Shown here: piece by piece, positions 17,333-26,076 of the stretch | Numbering within the stretch: position 1 is the first letter of the stretch | Layout: every line of letters begins with the position of its first letter | DNA from: Sediminicoccus rosea | GTDB taxonomy: Bacteria > Pseudomonadota > Alphaproteobacteria > Acetobacterales > Acetobacteraceae | Reading direction: 5' to 3' | DNA: 64,000 nt | NCBI RefSeq assembly: GCF_033547095.1 | Contig: NZ_CP137852.1 | Location: 310,001 to 374,000, forward strand | Position numbers and translations under genes: made by a program | Notes under the pieces: generated by a model | Seen by the model: only the letters and a program-made list of their open reading frames with translations | What the model was told of the DNA's origin: nothing | Database searches by the model: none

Positions 17333-20272
17333 ATGCTCATCAAGCGCTCCGACGGGGTCCGCGCCAAGCAGCGCCTCGCCTCCGCCTATCAGGGCCTCTC
17401 CGCCGGCGGTCTCGATCGCCGCGGCTTCCTCAAGCAGGCTGGTCTTGCCGGCGCCGGCGTGGCCGCGCTGGCCGGCATCGCGCCGCGCATGGCCGAGGCC
17501 GCAGGTGCGGCCACCGGCGTGATCAACCACGAACAGCCGGTCACCCGCGTCAAGAACATCTGCACCCATTGCTCGGTCGGCTGCACGGTCGTCGCCGAGG
17601 TGCAGAACGGCGTCTGGGTCGGTCAGGAGCCCGCCTGGGAATCGCCGATCAACCGCGGCACGCATTGCGCCAAGGGCGCCTCGGTGCGTGAGCTGGTGCA
17701 TGGCGACCGCCGCATCAAGTTCCCGATGAAGCTCGTGGGCGGCCAGTGGCAGCGCATGAGCTGGGACGCCGCGATGTCCGAGATCGGCGAGAAGATGATG
17801 GAGATCCGGCAGAAGTCCGGTCCCGACTCCGTCTTCCTGCTCGGCAGCGCCAAGTTCTCCAATGAGGGCGCCTACCTGTACCGCAAGTTCGCCGCCTTCT
17901 GGGGCACGAACAGCGTGGACCACCAGGCGCGCATCTGCCACTCGACCACGGTGGCGGGCGTCGCCAACACCTGGGGCTACGGCGCGCAGACCAACTCCTA
18001 CAACGACATCCGCAATTCCAAGACCATGATCATCATGGGCGGGAACCCGGCGGAGGCGCACCCCGTCTCGCTGCAGCACGTGCTGTCCGGCAAGGAGACG
18101 AACCGCGCCAACCTGATCGTCATCGATCCGCGCTACACGCGCACGGCCGCCCATGCGACCGATTACGTCCGCATCCGCCCGGGCACCGACATCCCCATCA
18201 TCTGGGGCATGCTCTGGCACATCTTCCAGAACGGCTGGGAGGACAAGGAGTTCATCCGCCAGCGCGTGCACGGCATGGACGACGTGCGTGCGGAAGTCGC
18301 CAAGTGGACGCCGCAGGAAGTCGAGCGCGTGACCGGCGTGCCGGGCGCGCAGCTCCGCGCGGTCGCCGAGAAGTTCGCGACGCAGAAGCCCTCGACGCTG
18401 ATCTGGTGCATGGGCGCCACGCAGAAGACGGTCGGCACCGCCAATGTGCGCGCCTACTCCATCCTGCTGCTGGCCACCGGCAATGTCGGCAAGGAAGGCA
18501 CGGGCGCCAACATCTTCCGCGGCCACTGCAACGTGCAGGGCGCGTCGGACTTCGGCCTCGATGTCGCGACGCTTCCCGCGTACTACGGCATTGATGAGAA
18601 CGCCTGGCGCCACTGGTCGCGTGTCTGGGGCGTCTCCTTCGAGAGCATGCGCGCGCGCTTCGACACGCCGCAGATGATGCACACCCCGGGCATCCCGACG
18701 ACGCGCTACTTCGACGCGATCCTGCTGCCCAAGGACCAGGTGCAGCAGCGCGACAACACCAAGGGCATGATCGTCTTCGGCCATGGCGGCAACACCGTCA
18801 CCCGCATGCCCGAGGCGGTGAAGGGCCTGGAGGCGCTGGATCTGCTGGTCGTCGCCGACCCGCATCCGACGACCTTCGCCGTGCTCTCCGGCCGCCGCGA
18901 GAACACCTATCTGCTGCCCATCTGCACGCAGTTCGAGTGCAATGGCAGCCGCACCAGCTCCAACCGCTCGGTGCAGTGGTGCTCCAAGGTGGTGGATCCG
19001 ATCTTCGAGAGCCGCACCGACTATCGCGTGATCTATGACCTCGCGAAGTCGCTCGATGCCGCCGCCACGCGCCGCAACATGACCTACCGCATCGCGGAGG
19101 AGATGTTCCGGCCTTATGAGATCGTGAACGGCGAACCGACGGCCGAGAGCATCCTGGGCGAGATCAACCGCGGCGCCTGGGGCACGGGTTACTCGGGCAT
19201 CTCCGCCGCGCGCCTCAAGCTGCACCAGCAGCACCAGGACAAGTTCGACCTGGTGACGCTGCGCGCCGGTGCGAACGCGCCCGCCGAGATTCGCGGCGAC
19301 TACTACGGCCTGCCCTGGCCCTGCTGGGGCACGCCCGAGATGCGCCACCCCGGCAGCCACATCCTCTACAACACGAACATCGCCGTGAAGGATGGCGGCG
19401 GCAGCTTCCGCCCGCGCTTCGGCCTGGAGCGCAACGGCGTCACCATGCTGGCCGAGGGCAGCTGGTCCAAGGATTCCGACATCCAGGACGGCTACCCCGA
19501 GTTCACGGTGGCCGTGCTCAAGCGCCTCGGCTGGTTCGATGAACTGACGGCGGCCGAGAAGGAAAGCATCGCCCGTGTGGGTGGCGCCAACCAGGACGCG
19601 GTGTCCTGGATGACCGACCTCTCGGGCGGCATCCAGCGCGTGGCCATCGCGCATGGCTGCTCGCCCTTCGGCAATGGCAAGGCCCGCGCCAATGCGTGGA
19701 ACCTGCCCGACCCGATCCCGGTCCATCGCGAGCCGATCTACACGCCGCGCAACGACCTGATCGCCCAGTATCCGACGCTCCCCGACCGGCGTGGCTTCCG
19801 CCTGCCGCATCTGGGCCAGTCGGTGCAGGCGCGCAGCCCGCAACTGGCGGCGGAATTCCCGATCATCCTCACCTCCGGCCGACTGGTGGAGTATGAGGGC
19901 GGCGGCGAGGAAACCCGCTCGAACAAGTGGCTGGCCGAGCTGCAGCAGGACATGTTCGTGGAGATCAACCCGCGCGACGCCGCGGCCCGCAACATCCGCG
20001 ACGGCGGCTGGGTCTGGGTCATGGGCCCCGAGAGCAGCAGCCGCACCCGCGTGAAGGCGCTGGTGACGGAGCGCGTGGGCCCCGGCGTGGCCTTCATGCC
20101 CTTCCACTTCGCCGGCTGGTTCCAGGGCACGGACCAGCGCAGCAAGTACCCGCAGGGCACGGACCCGATCGTGCTCGGCGAGTCGGTGAACACGCTCACC
20201 AGCTACGGCTATGACCCGGTGACCTTCATGCAGGAAACCAAGGTCACCATCTGCCAGATCCGTGCGGCTTAA
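17333..20272 (+). CDS. fdhA: Formate dehydrogenase major (alpha) subunit, molybdopterin, Tat-exported
   Basis: The 979-aa catalytic subunit oxidises formate to CO2 in the periplasm. It has a Tat motif DRRGFLKQAG at residues about 29-38, an N-terminal 4Fe-4S site CTHCSVGC...GTHCAKG (residues about 78-115), and a bis-MGD Mo domain. The Mo ligand is Cys202 (HQARICHSTT, codon TGC 17936-17938), where some enzymes have selenocysteine. The MGD dinucleotide-binding C-terminal domain starts near residue 835 (FPIILTSGRLVEYEGGGEETRSN). It is organised torD-tat-fdhA-fdhB-fdhC. Confidence 0.96.
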   Translation: MLIKRSDGVRAKQRLASAYQGLSAGGLDRRGFLKQAGLAGAGVAALAGIAPRMAEAAGAATGVINHEQPVTRVKNICTHCSVGCTVVAEVQNGVWVGQEPAWESPINRGTHCAKGASVRELVHGDRRIKFPMKLVGGQWQRMSWDAAMSEIGEKMMEIRQKSGPDSVFLLGSAKFSNEGAYLYRKFAAFWGTNSVDHQARICHSTTVAGVANTWGYGAQTNSYNDIRNSKTMIIMGGNPAEAHPVSLQHVLSGKETNRANLIVIDPRYTRTAAHATDYVRIRPGTDIPIIWGMLWHIFQNGWEDKEFIRQRVHGMDDVRAEVAKWTPQEVERVTGVPGAQLRAVAEKFATQKPSTLIWCMGATQKTVGTANVRAYSILLLATGNVGKEGTGANIFRGHCNVQGASDFGLDVATLPAYYGIDENAWRHWSRVWGVSFESMRARFDTPQMMHTPGIPTTRYFDAILLPKDQVQQRDNTKGMIVFGHGGNTVTRMPEAVKGLEALDLLVVADPHPTTFAVLSGRRENTYLLPICTQFECNGSRTSSNRSVQWCSKVVDPIFESRTDYRVIYDLAKSLDAAATRRNMTYRIAEEMFRPYEIVNGEPTAESILGEINRGAWGTGYSGISAARLKLHQQHQDKFDLVTLRAGANAPAEIRGDYYGLPWPCWGTPEMRHPGSHILYNTNIAVKDGGGSFRPRFGLERNGVTMLAEGSWSKDSDIQDGYPEFTVAVLKRLGWFDELTAAEKESIARVGGANQDAVSWMTDLSGGIQRVAIAHGCSPFGNGKARANAWNLPDPIPVHREPIYTPRNDLIAQYPTLPDRRGFRLPHLGQSVQARSPQLAAEFPIILTSGRLVEYEGGGEETRSNKWLAELQQDMFVEINPRDAAARNIRDGGWVWVMGPESSSRTRVKALVTERVGPGVAFMPFHFAGWFQGTDQRSKYPQGTDPIVLGESVNTLTSYGYDPVTFMQETKVTICQIRAA

Positions 20273-20284
20273 GGGAGAAACGAC

Positions 20285-20881
20285 ATGGCCCGCATGAAAT
20301 TCCTCTGCGACGCGGATCGCTGCATCGAGTGCAACGCCTGCGTCACCGCCTGCAAGAACGAGCATGAGGTGCCCTGGGGCATCAACCGCCGCCGCGTCGT
20401 CACCATCAATGACGGCAAGCCCGGCGAGCGCTCGATCTCCATGGCCTGCATGCACTGCACCGACGCGCCCTGCGCGGCGGTGTGCCCGACCTCGTGCTTC
20501 TACACCACGGCCGATGCCGTGGTGCTGCACGACAAGGACACCTGCATCGGCTGCGGCTACTGCTTCTACGCCTGCCCCTTCGGCGCGCCGCAGTACCCCC
20601 GCGTGGGCAACTTCGGCGGCCGCGGCAAGATGGACAAGTGCACCTATTGCGCCGGCGGTCCGCAGCAGGACAACACGCGCGTGGAGTACACGCAGTACGG
20701 CAGCAACCGCCTGGCCGAAGGCAAGCTGCCGCTCTGCGCCGAGATGTGCTCCACCAAGGCGCTGCTCGCCGGCGATGGCGAGATGATCGCGACCATCTAC
20801 CGTGAGCGCGTGCAGCGCCGCGGCTATGGCTCGGGCGCCTGGGGCTGGCGCACCGCCTATCGCGAGAACATCACCACCTGA
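20285..20881 (+). CDS. fdhB: Formate dehydrogenase beta (iron-sulfur) subunit, FDH3 type
   Basis: The 198-aa electron-transfer subunit carries four 4Fe-4S clusters. Motifs in order: CDADRCIECNACVTAC, CMHCTDAPCAAVCP, CIGCGYCFYACPFGAPQ, and CTYCAGG...CAEMCSTKAL. It is shorter than the E. coli FdnH type and lacks a C-terminal membrane anchor, so the gamma subunit must provide attachment. It starts 12 bp after fdhA with a GGGAGAA site. A terminator-like hairpin follows within 10 bp of the stop. Confidence 0.95.
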   Translation: MARMKFLCDADRCIECNACVTACKNEHEVPWGINRRRVVTINDGKPGERSISMACMHCTDAPCAAVCPTSCFYTTADAVVLHDKDTCIGCGYCFYACPFGAPQYPRVGNFGGRGKMDKCTYCAGGPQQDNTRVEYTQYGSNRLAEGKLPLCAEMCSTKALLAGDGEMIATIYRERVQRRGYGSGAWGWRTAYRENITT

Positions 20882-20889
20882 TCGGATAC

Positions 20890-20920
20890 GGCCCCGGCGA
20901 GAGCCGGGGCCAAGTTTTTT
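20890..20920 (+). terminator. Intrinsic terminator inside the fdh operon, between fdhB and fdhC
   Basis: GGCCCCGGC (20890-20898), loop GAGA, GCCGGGGCC (20903-20911), then AAG and six T (20915-20920). This is a near-textbook Rho-independent terminator only 8 nt after the fdhB stop and 33 nt before the fdhC start. Partial termination here would lower gamma-subunit mRNA relative to alpha/beta, or it may protect the upstream transcript 3' end. Confidence 0.8.
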
Positions 20921-20923
20921 CGA

Positions 20924-20945
20924 GGGAGGCGAAACCTCCCGGAGG
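20924..20945 (+). promoter_or_regulatory. Second hairpin adjacent to the fdhC ribosome binding site
   Basis: GGGAGG (20924-20929) pairs with CCTCCC (20935-20940) across a 5-nt loop. This directly abuts the GGAGG Shine-Dalgarno of fdhC (20941-20945). CCTCCC could not pair with the adjacent GGAGG in a tight loop, so the stem mainly insulates the site. An attenuation-type arrangement with the preceding terminator is possible. Confidence 0.4.
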
Positions 20946-20952
20946 AATGCAC

Positions 20953-21969
20953 ATGAAACGGCTCATTCTCGCACCCTTCCTGGTGCTGCTCCTGGCCTTC
21001 TCGACCGCCAGCCTCGCGCCGGCCTTCGCACAGAACGCGCCGACCCAGGCCGGCTCCGGCCGCGGCACGGTCAGCGCGGACGAGATGGAGATGCAGCGCC
21101 TGCTGCAGGGCGGCCGCGTCGAGGGTCGCACCTCGATCCCCGACCCGCGCTCGGAAGTCCTCATCCAGCCGCAGGGCAAGGCCTGGCGCGACTTCCACAA
21201 CGTGACGCTGGCCTGGGTCGGCGGCATCGCGGTGGGCGGCATGGCGCTGATCCTGATCGCGTTCTACGCCACGCGCGGCCGCATCCGGATCGAGGGCGGG
21301 CCGGCCGGCCGCACCATCAGCCGCTTCAACATGCTGGAGCGCGCAAACCACTGGATGGTCGCCTCCTCCTTCATCGTGCTGGGCCTGACCGGCCTGAACC
21401 TGACCTTCGGCCGGCACATCCTGCTGCCGATCCTCGGCCCCTATACCTTCGCCGAGGTGTCGCTCTGGGGGAAGATCGCGCACAACTTCGTGGCCTTCCC
21501 CTTCACGCTCGGCATCGTCGTCATGCTGCTGCTCTGGGTGAAGGACAACATCCCGAACGGCCGTGACATCGAGTGGTTCAAGATGGGCGGTGGCCTGATC
21601 GGCAAGGGCCATCCGAAGGCCGGCCGCTTCAACGGCGGCCAGAAGATGGTGTTCTGGATCACCGTGCTGGGCGGCGGCATCGTCGCGGCCTCTGGCTACT
21701 TCCTGATCTTCCCCTTCTGGGGCGAGTTCGGCGTGGCCGACATGCAGCTGGCGCACATCATCCACTCCATCCTCTCGGTGCTGATGGTGGCGGCGATGAT
21801 CGCACACATCTACATCGGCTCGGTCGGCATGGAAGGCGCCTTCGATGCCATGGGCTCGGGCGAGGTGGACCTGAACTGGGCCAAGGAGCACCACGGCCTC
21901 TGGGTCGAGCAGGAGATGGCCAAGGCTCGCCAGGTCGTGGCGCCCTCCGGCGTGAAGCCGGCGGAGTAA
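20953..21969 (+). CDS. fdhC: Formate dehydrogenase gamma subunit (cytochrome b556)
   Basis: The 338-aa membrane subunit passes electrons from FdhB to the quinone pool using b-type hemes. It has an N-terminal signal peptide (KRLILAPFLVLLLAFSTASLAPAFA), a periplasmic stretch to about residue 75, then four to five TM helices. Likely heme-ligand His lie in ERANHWMVASSF, HNFVAFPF and LAHIIHSIL. I chose ATG 20953 because GGAGG (20941-20945) is 7 nt away; an in-frame ATG two codons earlier is too close. A hairpin follows at 21993-22017. Confidence 0.93.
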   Translation: MKRLILAPFLVLLLAFSTASLAPAFAQNAPTQAGSGRGTVSADEMEMQRLLQGGRVEGRTSIPDPRSEVLIQPQGKAWRDFHNVTLAWVGGIAVGGMALILIAFYATRGRIRIEGGPAGRTISRFNMLERANHWMVASSFIVLGLTGLNLTFGRHILLPILGPYTFAEVSLWGKIAHNFVAFPFTLGIVVMLLLWVKDNIPNGRDIEWFKMGGGLIGKGHPKAGRFNGGQKMVFWITVLGGGIVAASGYFLIFPFWGEFGVADMQLAHIIHSILSVLMVAAMIAHIYIGSVGMEGAFDAMGSGEVDLNWAKEHHGLWVEQEMAKARQVVAPSGVKPAE

Positions 21970-21992
21970 GGCCGGCGACCCCTTCGCGGGAG

Positions 21993-22017
21993 GGCGGTTC
22001 TGGGTTACAGGACCGCC
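21993..22017 (+). terminator. Hairpin after fdhC
   Basis: GGCGGTTCTG (21993-22002) and CAGGACCGCC (22008-22017) form a 10-bp stem with one G-U pair and a 5-nt loop, followed by ATCTTTATC. It lies 24 nt after the fdhC stop and 19 nt before the next gene. It probably marks the end of the fdh operon, though the T-run is short. Confidence 0.55.
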
Positions 22018-22036
22018 ATCTTTATCGGGGGTTCCC

Positions 22037-22792
22037 ATGCGTCACATTCAACTTGCGGCCATCGCCCCGGCGATGGCCGTTTTCCTCTCCTTCGGCGCCG
22101 CCGCGCAGGACCGTTCGGCCTGGCGGCTCGACCTCGAATCCGGCGCGACCTTCCAGACCAAGAACCAGGTCCGCAACCCCGGCAACACCGGCACGCAGTT
22201 CAACATGAACGCGCTGCAGGGCGACCCGGTCTCGCCCTTCTTCCGCGCGACCCTCGCCTGGGACCCGTGGGAGCGGCATGGTTTCCTCGTCGCCTACCAG
22301 TATCTGCGCAATGAGGGCTCGGGTACGCTGCTGGGCCCCACCAACTTCGCCAACACCACCTTCGCGCCGGGCGTTCGCACCACGGGTGATTACCGCTTCG
22401 ACACCTGGCGGGCGACCTATCGCTACACGCTGGTGCAGACGCCCGATTTCCGCCTGCGCGTCGGCCTCACCGGCCTGATCCGCGACGCCGAAATCCGGCT
22501 CAGCCAGAACGGGATCACGCGCAGCGATTCCAATGTCGGCTTCGTGCCGCTGCTGCATGCGAGCTTCGACTGGCGCGTGGCGCCGCGCCTCAGCCTGATG
22601 GGCGAGGTGGATGGGCTCGCCGCCTCCCAAGGCAGCGCGGTGGATCTCGGCCTGCGCGCCGGCTTCGACCTGACGCCGCAATGGCAGGCAACGCTCGGCT
22701 GGCGCATGCTGACCGGCGGCGTGGACAATGACACCACCTACAACTTCGCCACCTTCCAGACCATCACGGCGGGCGTGGCCTATCGGTTCTGA
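22037..22792 (+). CDS. Outer-membrane beta-barrel protein, 251 aa
   Basis: A signal peptide (residues 1-23, ending AAAQ) is followed by alternating amphipathic strands of WRLDLESGATFQT, FFRATLAWDP, RATYRYTLVQT, LRVGLTGLI type and a terminal aromatic strand ending AGVAYRF, as in outer-membrane barrels that end in Phe. About 10-12 strands are likely. It sits between fdhC and mobB, but the intervening terminator hairpin suggests separate transcription. Specific function is not recognisable. Confidence 0.7.
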   Translation: MRHIQLAAIAPAMAVFLSFGAAAQDRSAWRLDLESGATFQTKNQVRNPGNTGTQFNMNALQGDPVSPFFRATLAWDPWERHGFLVAYQYLRNEGSGTLLGPTNFANTTFAPGVRTTGDYRFDTWRATYRYTLVQTPDFRLRVGLTGLIRDAEIRLSQNGITRSDSNVGFVPLLHASFDWRVAPRLSLMGEVDGLAASQGSAVDLGLRAGFDLTPQWQATLGWRMLTGGVDNDTTYNFATFQTITAGVAYRF

Positions 22793-22836
22793 CGCGCATG
22801 CTTGACGCGCCGCGCCTGGGGGTTTGAAAGGCCCCC

Positions 22837-23337
22837 ATGCGCATCATCGGCCTCGCGGGATGGAGCGGCGCGGGCAAGACCACGCTCCTCACCCGGCTCA
22901 TTCCGGAACTGCGGGGGCGCGGGCTTCGCGTCTCCACCCTCAAGCACGCGCACCACGCTTTCGACGTGGACCAGCCGGGCAAGGATTCCTTCGAGCATCG
23001 CGCGGCCGGCGCCTCACAGGTGCTGGTCGCCTCTGCGAAGCGCTGGGCGCTGATGACCGAACATCGCGACGCGCCGGAACCGGCCCTCGCGGAACTGCTC
23101 ACGCATCTCTCCCCGGTGGACCTCGTCATCATCGAGGGCTTCAAGCGCGAGGCGCATCCGAAGATCGAGGTGCACCGCGCCGCCAACGGCAAGCCCTGGC
23201 TGCACCCGGAAGATCCGCGCATCGGCCTGGTGGCGAGCGATGTAGCCCCACCCCCGGGCGCCCCCGCCTGGGTGTCGCTGGACGACATCCCCGCCATCGC
23301 CGATGCCGCGCTGCGCCTCGCGGTGGACTATCGCTGA
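22837..23337 (+). CDS. mobB: Molybdopterin-guanine dinucleotide biosynthesis protein B
   Basis: The 166-aa P-loop GTPase has Walker A GWSGAGKTTLLTRL near the N-terminus, LKHAHHAFDVDQPGKDSFEHRAAGA (the conserved KHxHHxFDxDxPGKDS region, residues about 33-57), and VIIEGFKREAHPKIEV. MobB assists attachment of GMP to molybdopterin for bis-MGD enzymes such as FdhA. It is followed 3 nt later by moeA. Its place downstream of the fdh genes fits cofactor supply. Confidence 0.93.
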   Translation: MRIIGLAGWSGAGKTTLLTRLIPELRGRGLRVSTLKHAHHAFDVDQPGKDSFEHRAAGASQVLVASAKRWALMTEHRDAPEPALAELLTHLSPVDLVIIEGFKREAHPKIEVHRAANGKPWLHPEDPRIGLVASDVAPPPGAPAWVSLDDIPAIADAALRLAVDYR

Positions 23338-23340
23338 GCC

Positions 23341-24588
23341 ATGGCGCAGCTCTCCGATGACTGCTTCGCCTTCGGGGGACCGCTGCTCACGGTGGAGCAG
23401 GCGCAGGCGCTGATCCTGGAGCGCGTGACGCCGCTGCCGGGCGCCGAGGAGGTTCCGCTGCGCGCGGCGCTGGGTCGCGTGCTCTCTGGCCCGTTGCGGG
23501 CGCAAACGCCGCTGCCGCCCTTCTTCAACTCGGCGGTGGATGGCTATGCCTTCCGCCATGCCGATCTCTCGCCCGATGGCGAGACGCGCCTGACGCTGGC
23601 CGGCCGCATCGCCGCCGGGCATTCCGGCGGCATGGTCGCCCCCGGCACCGCCGCCCGCATCTTCACCGGCGCGCCCATGCCCGAGGGCGCGGACACGGTG
23701 ATGATGCAGGAGGATGCGCGGCTGGAGGGTGATGCGCTGCTGCTGCCGCCCGGCCTCAAGCCCGGCGCCAATGCCCGCCCCGCCGGCGAGGATGTGTCCC
23801 AGGGCAGCGAGGCCCTGCCCGAGGGCCGCCGCCTGCGCGCGCCCGAGCTCGGCCTTGCCGCGGCGCTCGGTTTCGCGACGCTGCCGGTGCGGCCGCTGCT
23901 GCGCGTGGGCGTCTTCTCCACCGGCGATGAGCTGGCCTCGCCCGGTGCCGCGCTCGGCCCGGCGCAGACCTTCGACAGCAACCGCTTCACGCTGATGGCC
24001 ATGCTGGCGCGCCTGCCGGTGCAGGTGACAGACCTTGGCATCCTGCCCGACGACGCGGCCGAGACGGCGCGCGCGCTGCATGCCGCCGCCGCCACGCAGG
24101 ACCTGCTGGTCACTTCCGGCGGCGTCTCGACCGGTGAGGAGGATCACGTCCGTGCCGCGATCGAGGGTGCGGGCAAGCTCGTCTTCTGGCGCCTCGCGGT
24201 GAAGCCGGGGCGGCCGGCGGCGATGGGCGTGGTGCAGGGCGTGCCCATGGTGGGTCTGCCGGGCAATCCTGTCGCGGCCGTCGTCACCTTCCTGCATCTG
24301 GTGCGGCCGCTGGCGCTGCGCCTCGCTGGTGCGGCGCCCGAGACGCTATTGCGCGTGCCGGCCGTCAGCGGCTTCGCCTATCGCAAGAAGCTGGGCCGCC
24401 GCGAATATGTGCGCGTGACGCTCGCGGAAACCGAGGCAGGTCTCGTCGCCCAAAAATTCCCGCGCGAGGGCGCGGGGCTGCTCACCTCGCTCACGCAGTC
24501 GGACGGCTTCGCGGAACTGCCCGAAAGCGTCACGGAACTGGCGCCCGGAGCCCCCATCCGCATCCTCCCCTTCGCCGCGATCTTCTGA
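23341..24588 (+). CDS. moeA: Molybdopterin molybdotransferase MoeA
   Basis: MoeA inserts molybdate into adenylylated molybdopterin. The 415-aa protein has all four regions: PFFNSAVDGYAF, TGAPMPEGADTVMMQED, the MoCF-binding domain (LLRVGVFSTGDEL, TFDSNRFTLMAMLA, LVTSGGVSTGEEDHV) and VGLPGNPVAAVVTFLHLVRP, plus a C-terminal beta-barrel domain ending LRILPF-like (IRILPFAAIF). It lies 3 nt downstream of mobB and is co-transcribed. Confidence 0.95.
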   Translation: MAQLSDDCFAFGGPLLTVEQAQALILERVTPLPGAEEVPLRAALGRVLSGPLRAQTPLPPFFNSAVDGYAFRHADLSPDGETRLTLAGRIAAGHSGGMVAPGTAARIFTGAPMPEGADTVMMQEDARLEGDALLLPPGLKPGANARPAGEDVSQGSEALPEGRRLRAPELGLAAALGFATLPVRPLLRVGVFSTGDELASPGAALGPAQTFDSNRFTLMAMLARLPVQVTDLGILPDDAAETARALHAAAATQDLLVTSGGVSTGEEDHVRAAIEGAGKLVFWRLAVKPGRPAAMGVVQGVPMVGLPGNPVAAVVTFLHLVRPLALRLAGAAPETLLRVPAVSGFAYRKKLGRREYVRVTLAETEAGLVAQKFPREGAGLLTSLTQSDGFAELPESVTELAPGAPIRILPFAAIF

Positions 24589-24618
24589 TCTAATTCCCCT
24601 CCGCAAAGGGGAAACGCG

Positions 24619-25371
24619 ATGACCGACCATGTGCTGACCGAGCGCCACGGCGCCGTCATGACCATCCGCCTCAACCGGCCGGAGAAGAAGAACGCGCTGA
24701 CGCGCGACATGTATCGCGGCATGGCGGCCGGGCTGCACGCCGCGGCCGCCGATGAAGCGGTGCATGTGGTGCTGTTGGCCGGCGGCGCGGATTTCACCGC
24801 GGGCAACGACATCGGCGACTTCGCCAAGGCCGGTGAGCGTGACCCGAAGGACCCCGGTGCCGCCTTCGATTTCCTCGAGGCGATCCTCGCCTTCCGGAAG
24901 CCCGTCGTCGCTGCCGTGCGCGGCAATGCGGTGGGCATCGGCACCACCATGCTGCTGCATTGCGACGTGGTGGTGGCCAGCGAGACGGCACGGCTCATGA
25001 TGCCCTTCACGCGCCTCGCCCTCTGCCCCGAGGCCGGGTCCTCCCTGCTCATGCCCGCGCGCGTCGGCCCCGCCATCGCCAATTGGTGGCTGTTGGCGAG
25101 TGCGGGCTTCAGCGGCGCGGATGCGGCGGCTGCGGGCCTCGCCACGCGGGCCGTCGCGGATGACGAGGTGGAGGCGACGGCGGCGCAGATGGCCGCCACG
25201 CTGGCCGCGCTCCCGCCCGGCTCGGTGCAGGAATCCAAGCGCCTGATCCGCGCGCCGCACATGGAGGCGGTGAAGGCCGCGATGGCGGCCGAGCGTGTCA
25301 GCTTCGGCGAGCGGCTGCGCAGCCCGGAGGCGCAGGCGGCGTTTGCGGGATTCCTCAAGAAGGCGAGCTGA
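24619..25371 (+). CDS. Enoyl-CoA hydratase/isomerase family protein
   Basis: The 250-aa crotonase-fold protein has VMTIRLNRPEKKNALTRDMY at the N-terminus, the oxyanion-hole segment LAGGADFTAGNDIGDF (about residues 52-68), VVAAVRGNAVGIGTTMLLHCDVVVA, and SRL-type MMPFTRLALCPEAGSSLLMP. The catalytic Glu position carries PEAG as in enoyl-CoA isomerases/hydratases. The likely substrate is a medium-chain or unsaturated acyl-CoA in beta-oxidation. It is monocistronic after moeA with a GGGGAAACGCG leader. Confidence 0.85.
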   Translation: MTDHVLTERHGAVMTIRLNRPEKKNALTRDMYRGMAAGLHAAAADEAVHVVLLAGGADFTAGNDIGDFAKAGERDPKDPGAAFDFLEAILAFRKPVVAAVRGNAVGIGTTMLLHCDVVVASETARLMMPFTRLALCPEAGSSLLMPARVGPAIANWWLLASAGFSGADAAAAGLATRAVADDEVEATAAQMAATLAALPPGSVQESKRLIRAPHMEAVKAAMAAERVSFGERLRSPEAQAAFAGFLKKAS

Positions 25372-25378
25372 GGCCTTT

Positions 25379-25472
25379 GCGAGAGGGCGCTGCCCTCTCG
25401 CGCTCTCGCGCCGACAAACTCAGTTTCTTGGATCTTCTGTGTGATGAAGGTGCAGGAAACTCAAGTTTCCTG
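25379..25472. terminator. Two perfect hairpins in an AT-richer spacer between convergent genes
   Basis: Hairpin 1 has GCGAGAGGG (25379-25387) and CCCTCTCGC (25393-25401), 8 nt after the enoyl-CoA hydratase stop. Hairpin 2 has CAGGAAACT (25453-25461) and AGTTTCCTG (25464-25472), 5 nt beyond the rdgB stop on the minus strand. The 50 nt between them is unusually AT-rich for this genome. The likely job is terminating both convergent genes; a small RNA within the spacer cannot be excluded. Confidence 0.5.
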
Positions 25473-25476
25473 CCGG

Positions 25477-26076
25477 TCAGCCCAAACACCCTGCCGCCAG
25501 CGCGGCGAAGGCCCGCGCCCGGTGGCTATGCCGCGCCTTTTCCTCCGGCGTCATCTCGCCGAAGGTCAGCGCAGCGCCATCGGGCACGAACATCGGGTCA
25601 TAGCCAAAGCCATTCCCGCCGCGCGGCGGCGCCACCCAATGCCCGGCGCAGATCCCCTCGAACGCCTCGCTGTGGCCATCGGGCCAGGCCAGCACCAGCA
25701 CGGCGACGAAGGCGCAGCGGCGCCGCGCGCTGCGATCCTCCGCGGCGATGCGCGCCATGGCAGCGGCATAGTCGCGCGTGCCGTCCGGCTGCATGGCCCA
25801 ATCCGCCGTATAGACGCCAGGCGAACCCCCAAGCGCGGCCACGGCCACGCCGCTGTCATCGGCCAGGGCCGGCAGGCCGGTGGCGTGCGTGGCGGCCAGC
25901 GCCTTGATCCTGGCATTCTCGATGAAGGTCGTGCCCGTCTCCGCCGGCTCCGGCAGGCCGAGCGCGCCAGCCGAGGCCAGCTCCAGGCCATGCGGGGCCA
26001 GCAGCGCGGAAAACTCGCGCAGCTTGCCCGCATTGTGGCTGGCAAGGACCAGCCGGCCCGGCGCCAGCTTCCTCAC
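25477..26076 (-). CDS. rdgB: Non-canonical purine NTP pyrophosphatase (XTP/dITP)
   Basis: RdgB hydrolyses XTP, dITP and ITP to keep deaminated purines out of nucleic acids. The 199-aa protein has [18 protein letters not shown] at the N-terminus, [27 protein letters not shown] (residues about 47-73), PGVYTADWA, and [15 protein letters not shown] chose GTG 26074-26076, overlapping the rph stop (GTGA). It is co-transcribed with rph. Confidence 0.94.
   Translation of the reverse strand: MRKLAPGRLVLASHNAGKLREFSALLAPHGLELASAGALGLPEPAETGTTFIENARIKALAATHATGLPALADDSGVAVAALGGSPGVYTADWAMQPDGTRDYAAAMARIAAEDRSARRRCAFVAVLVLAWPDGHSEAFEGICAGHWVAPPRGGNGFGYDPMFVPDGAALTFGEMTPEEKARHSHRARAFAALAAGCLG

Noticed and set aside
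17300-20530. Long open frame opposite fdhA
   Set aside because: Same shadow effect; FdhA is certain from motifs and length.
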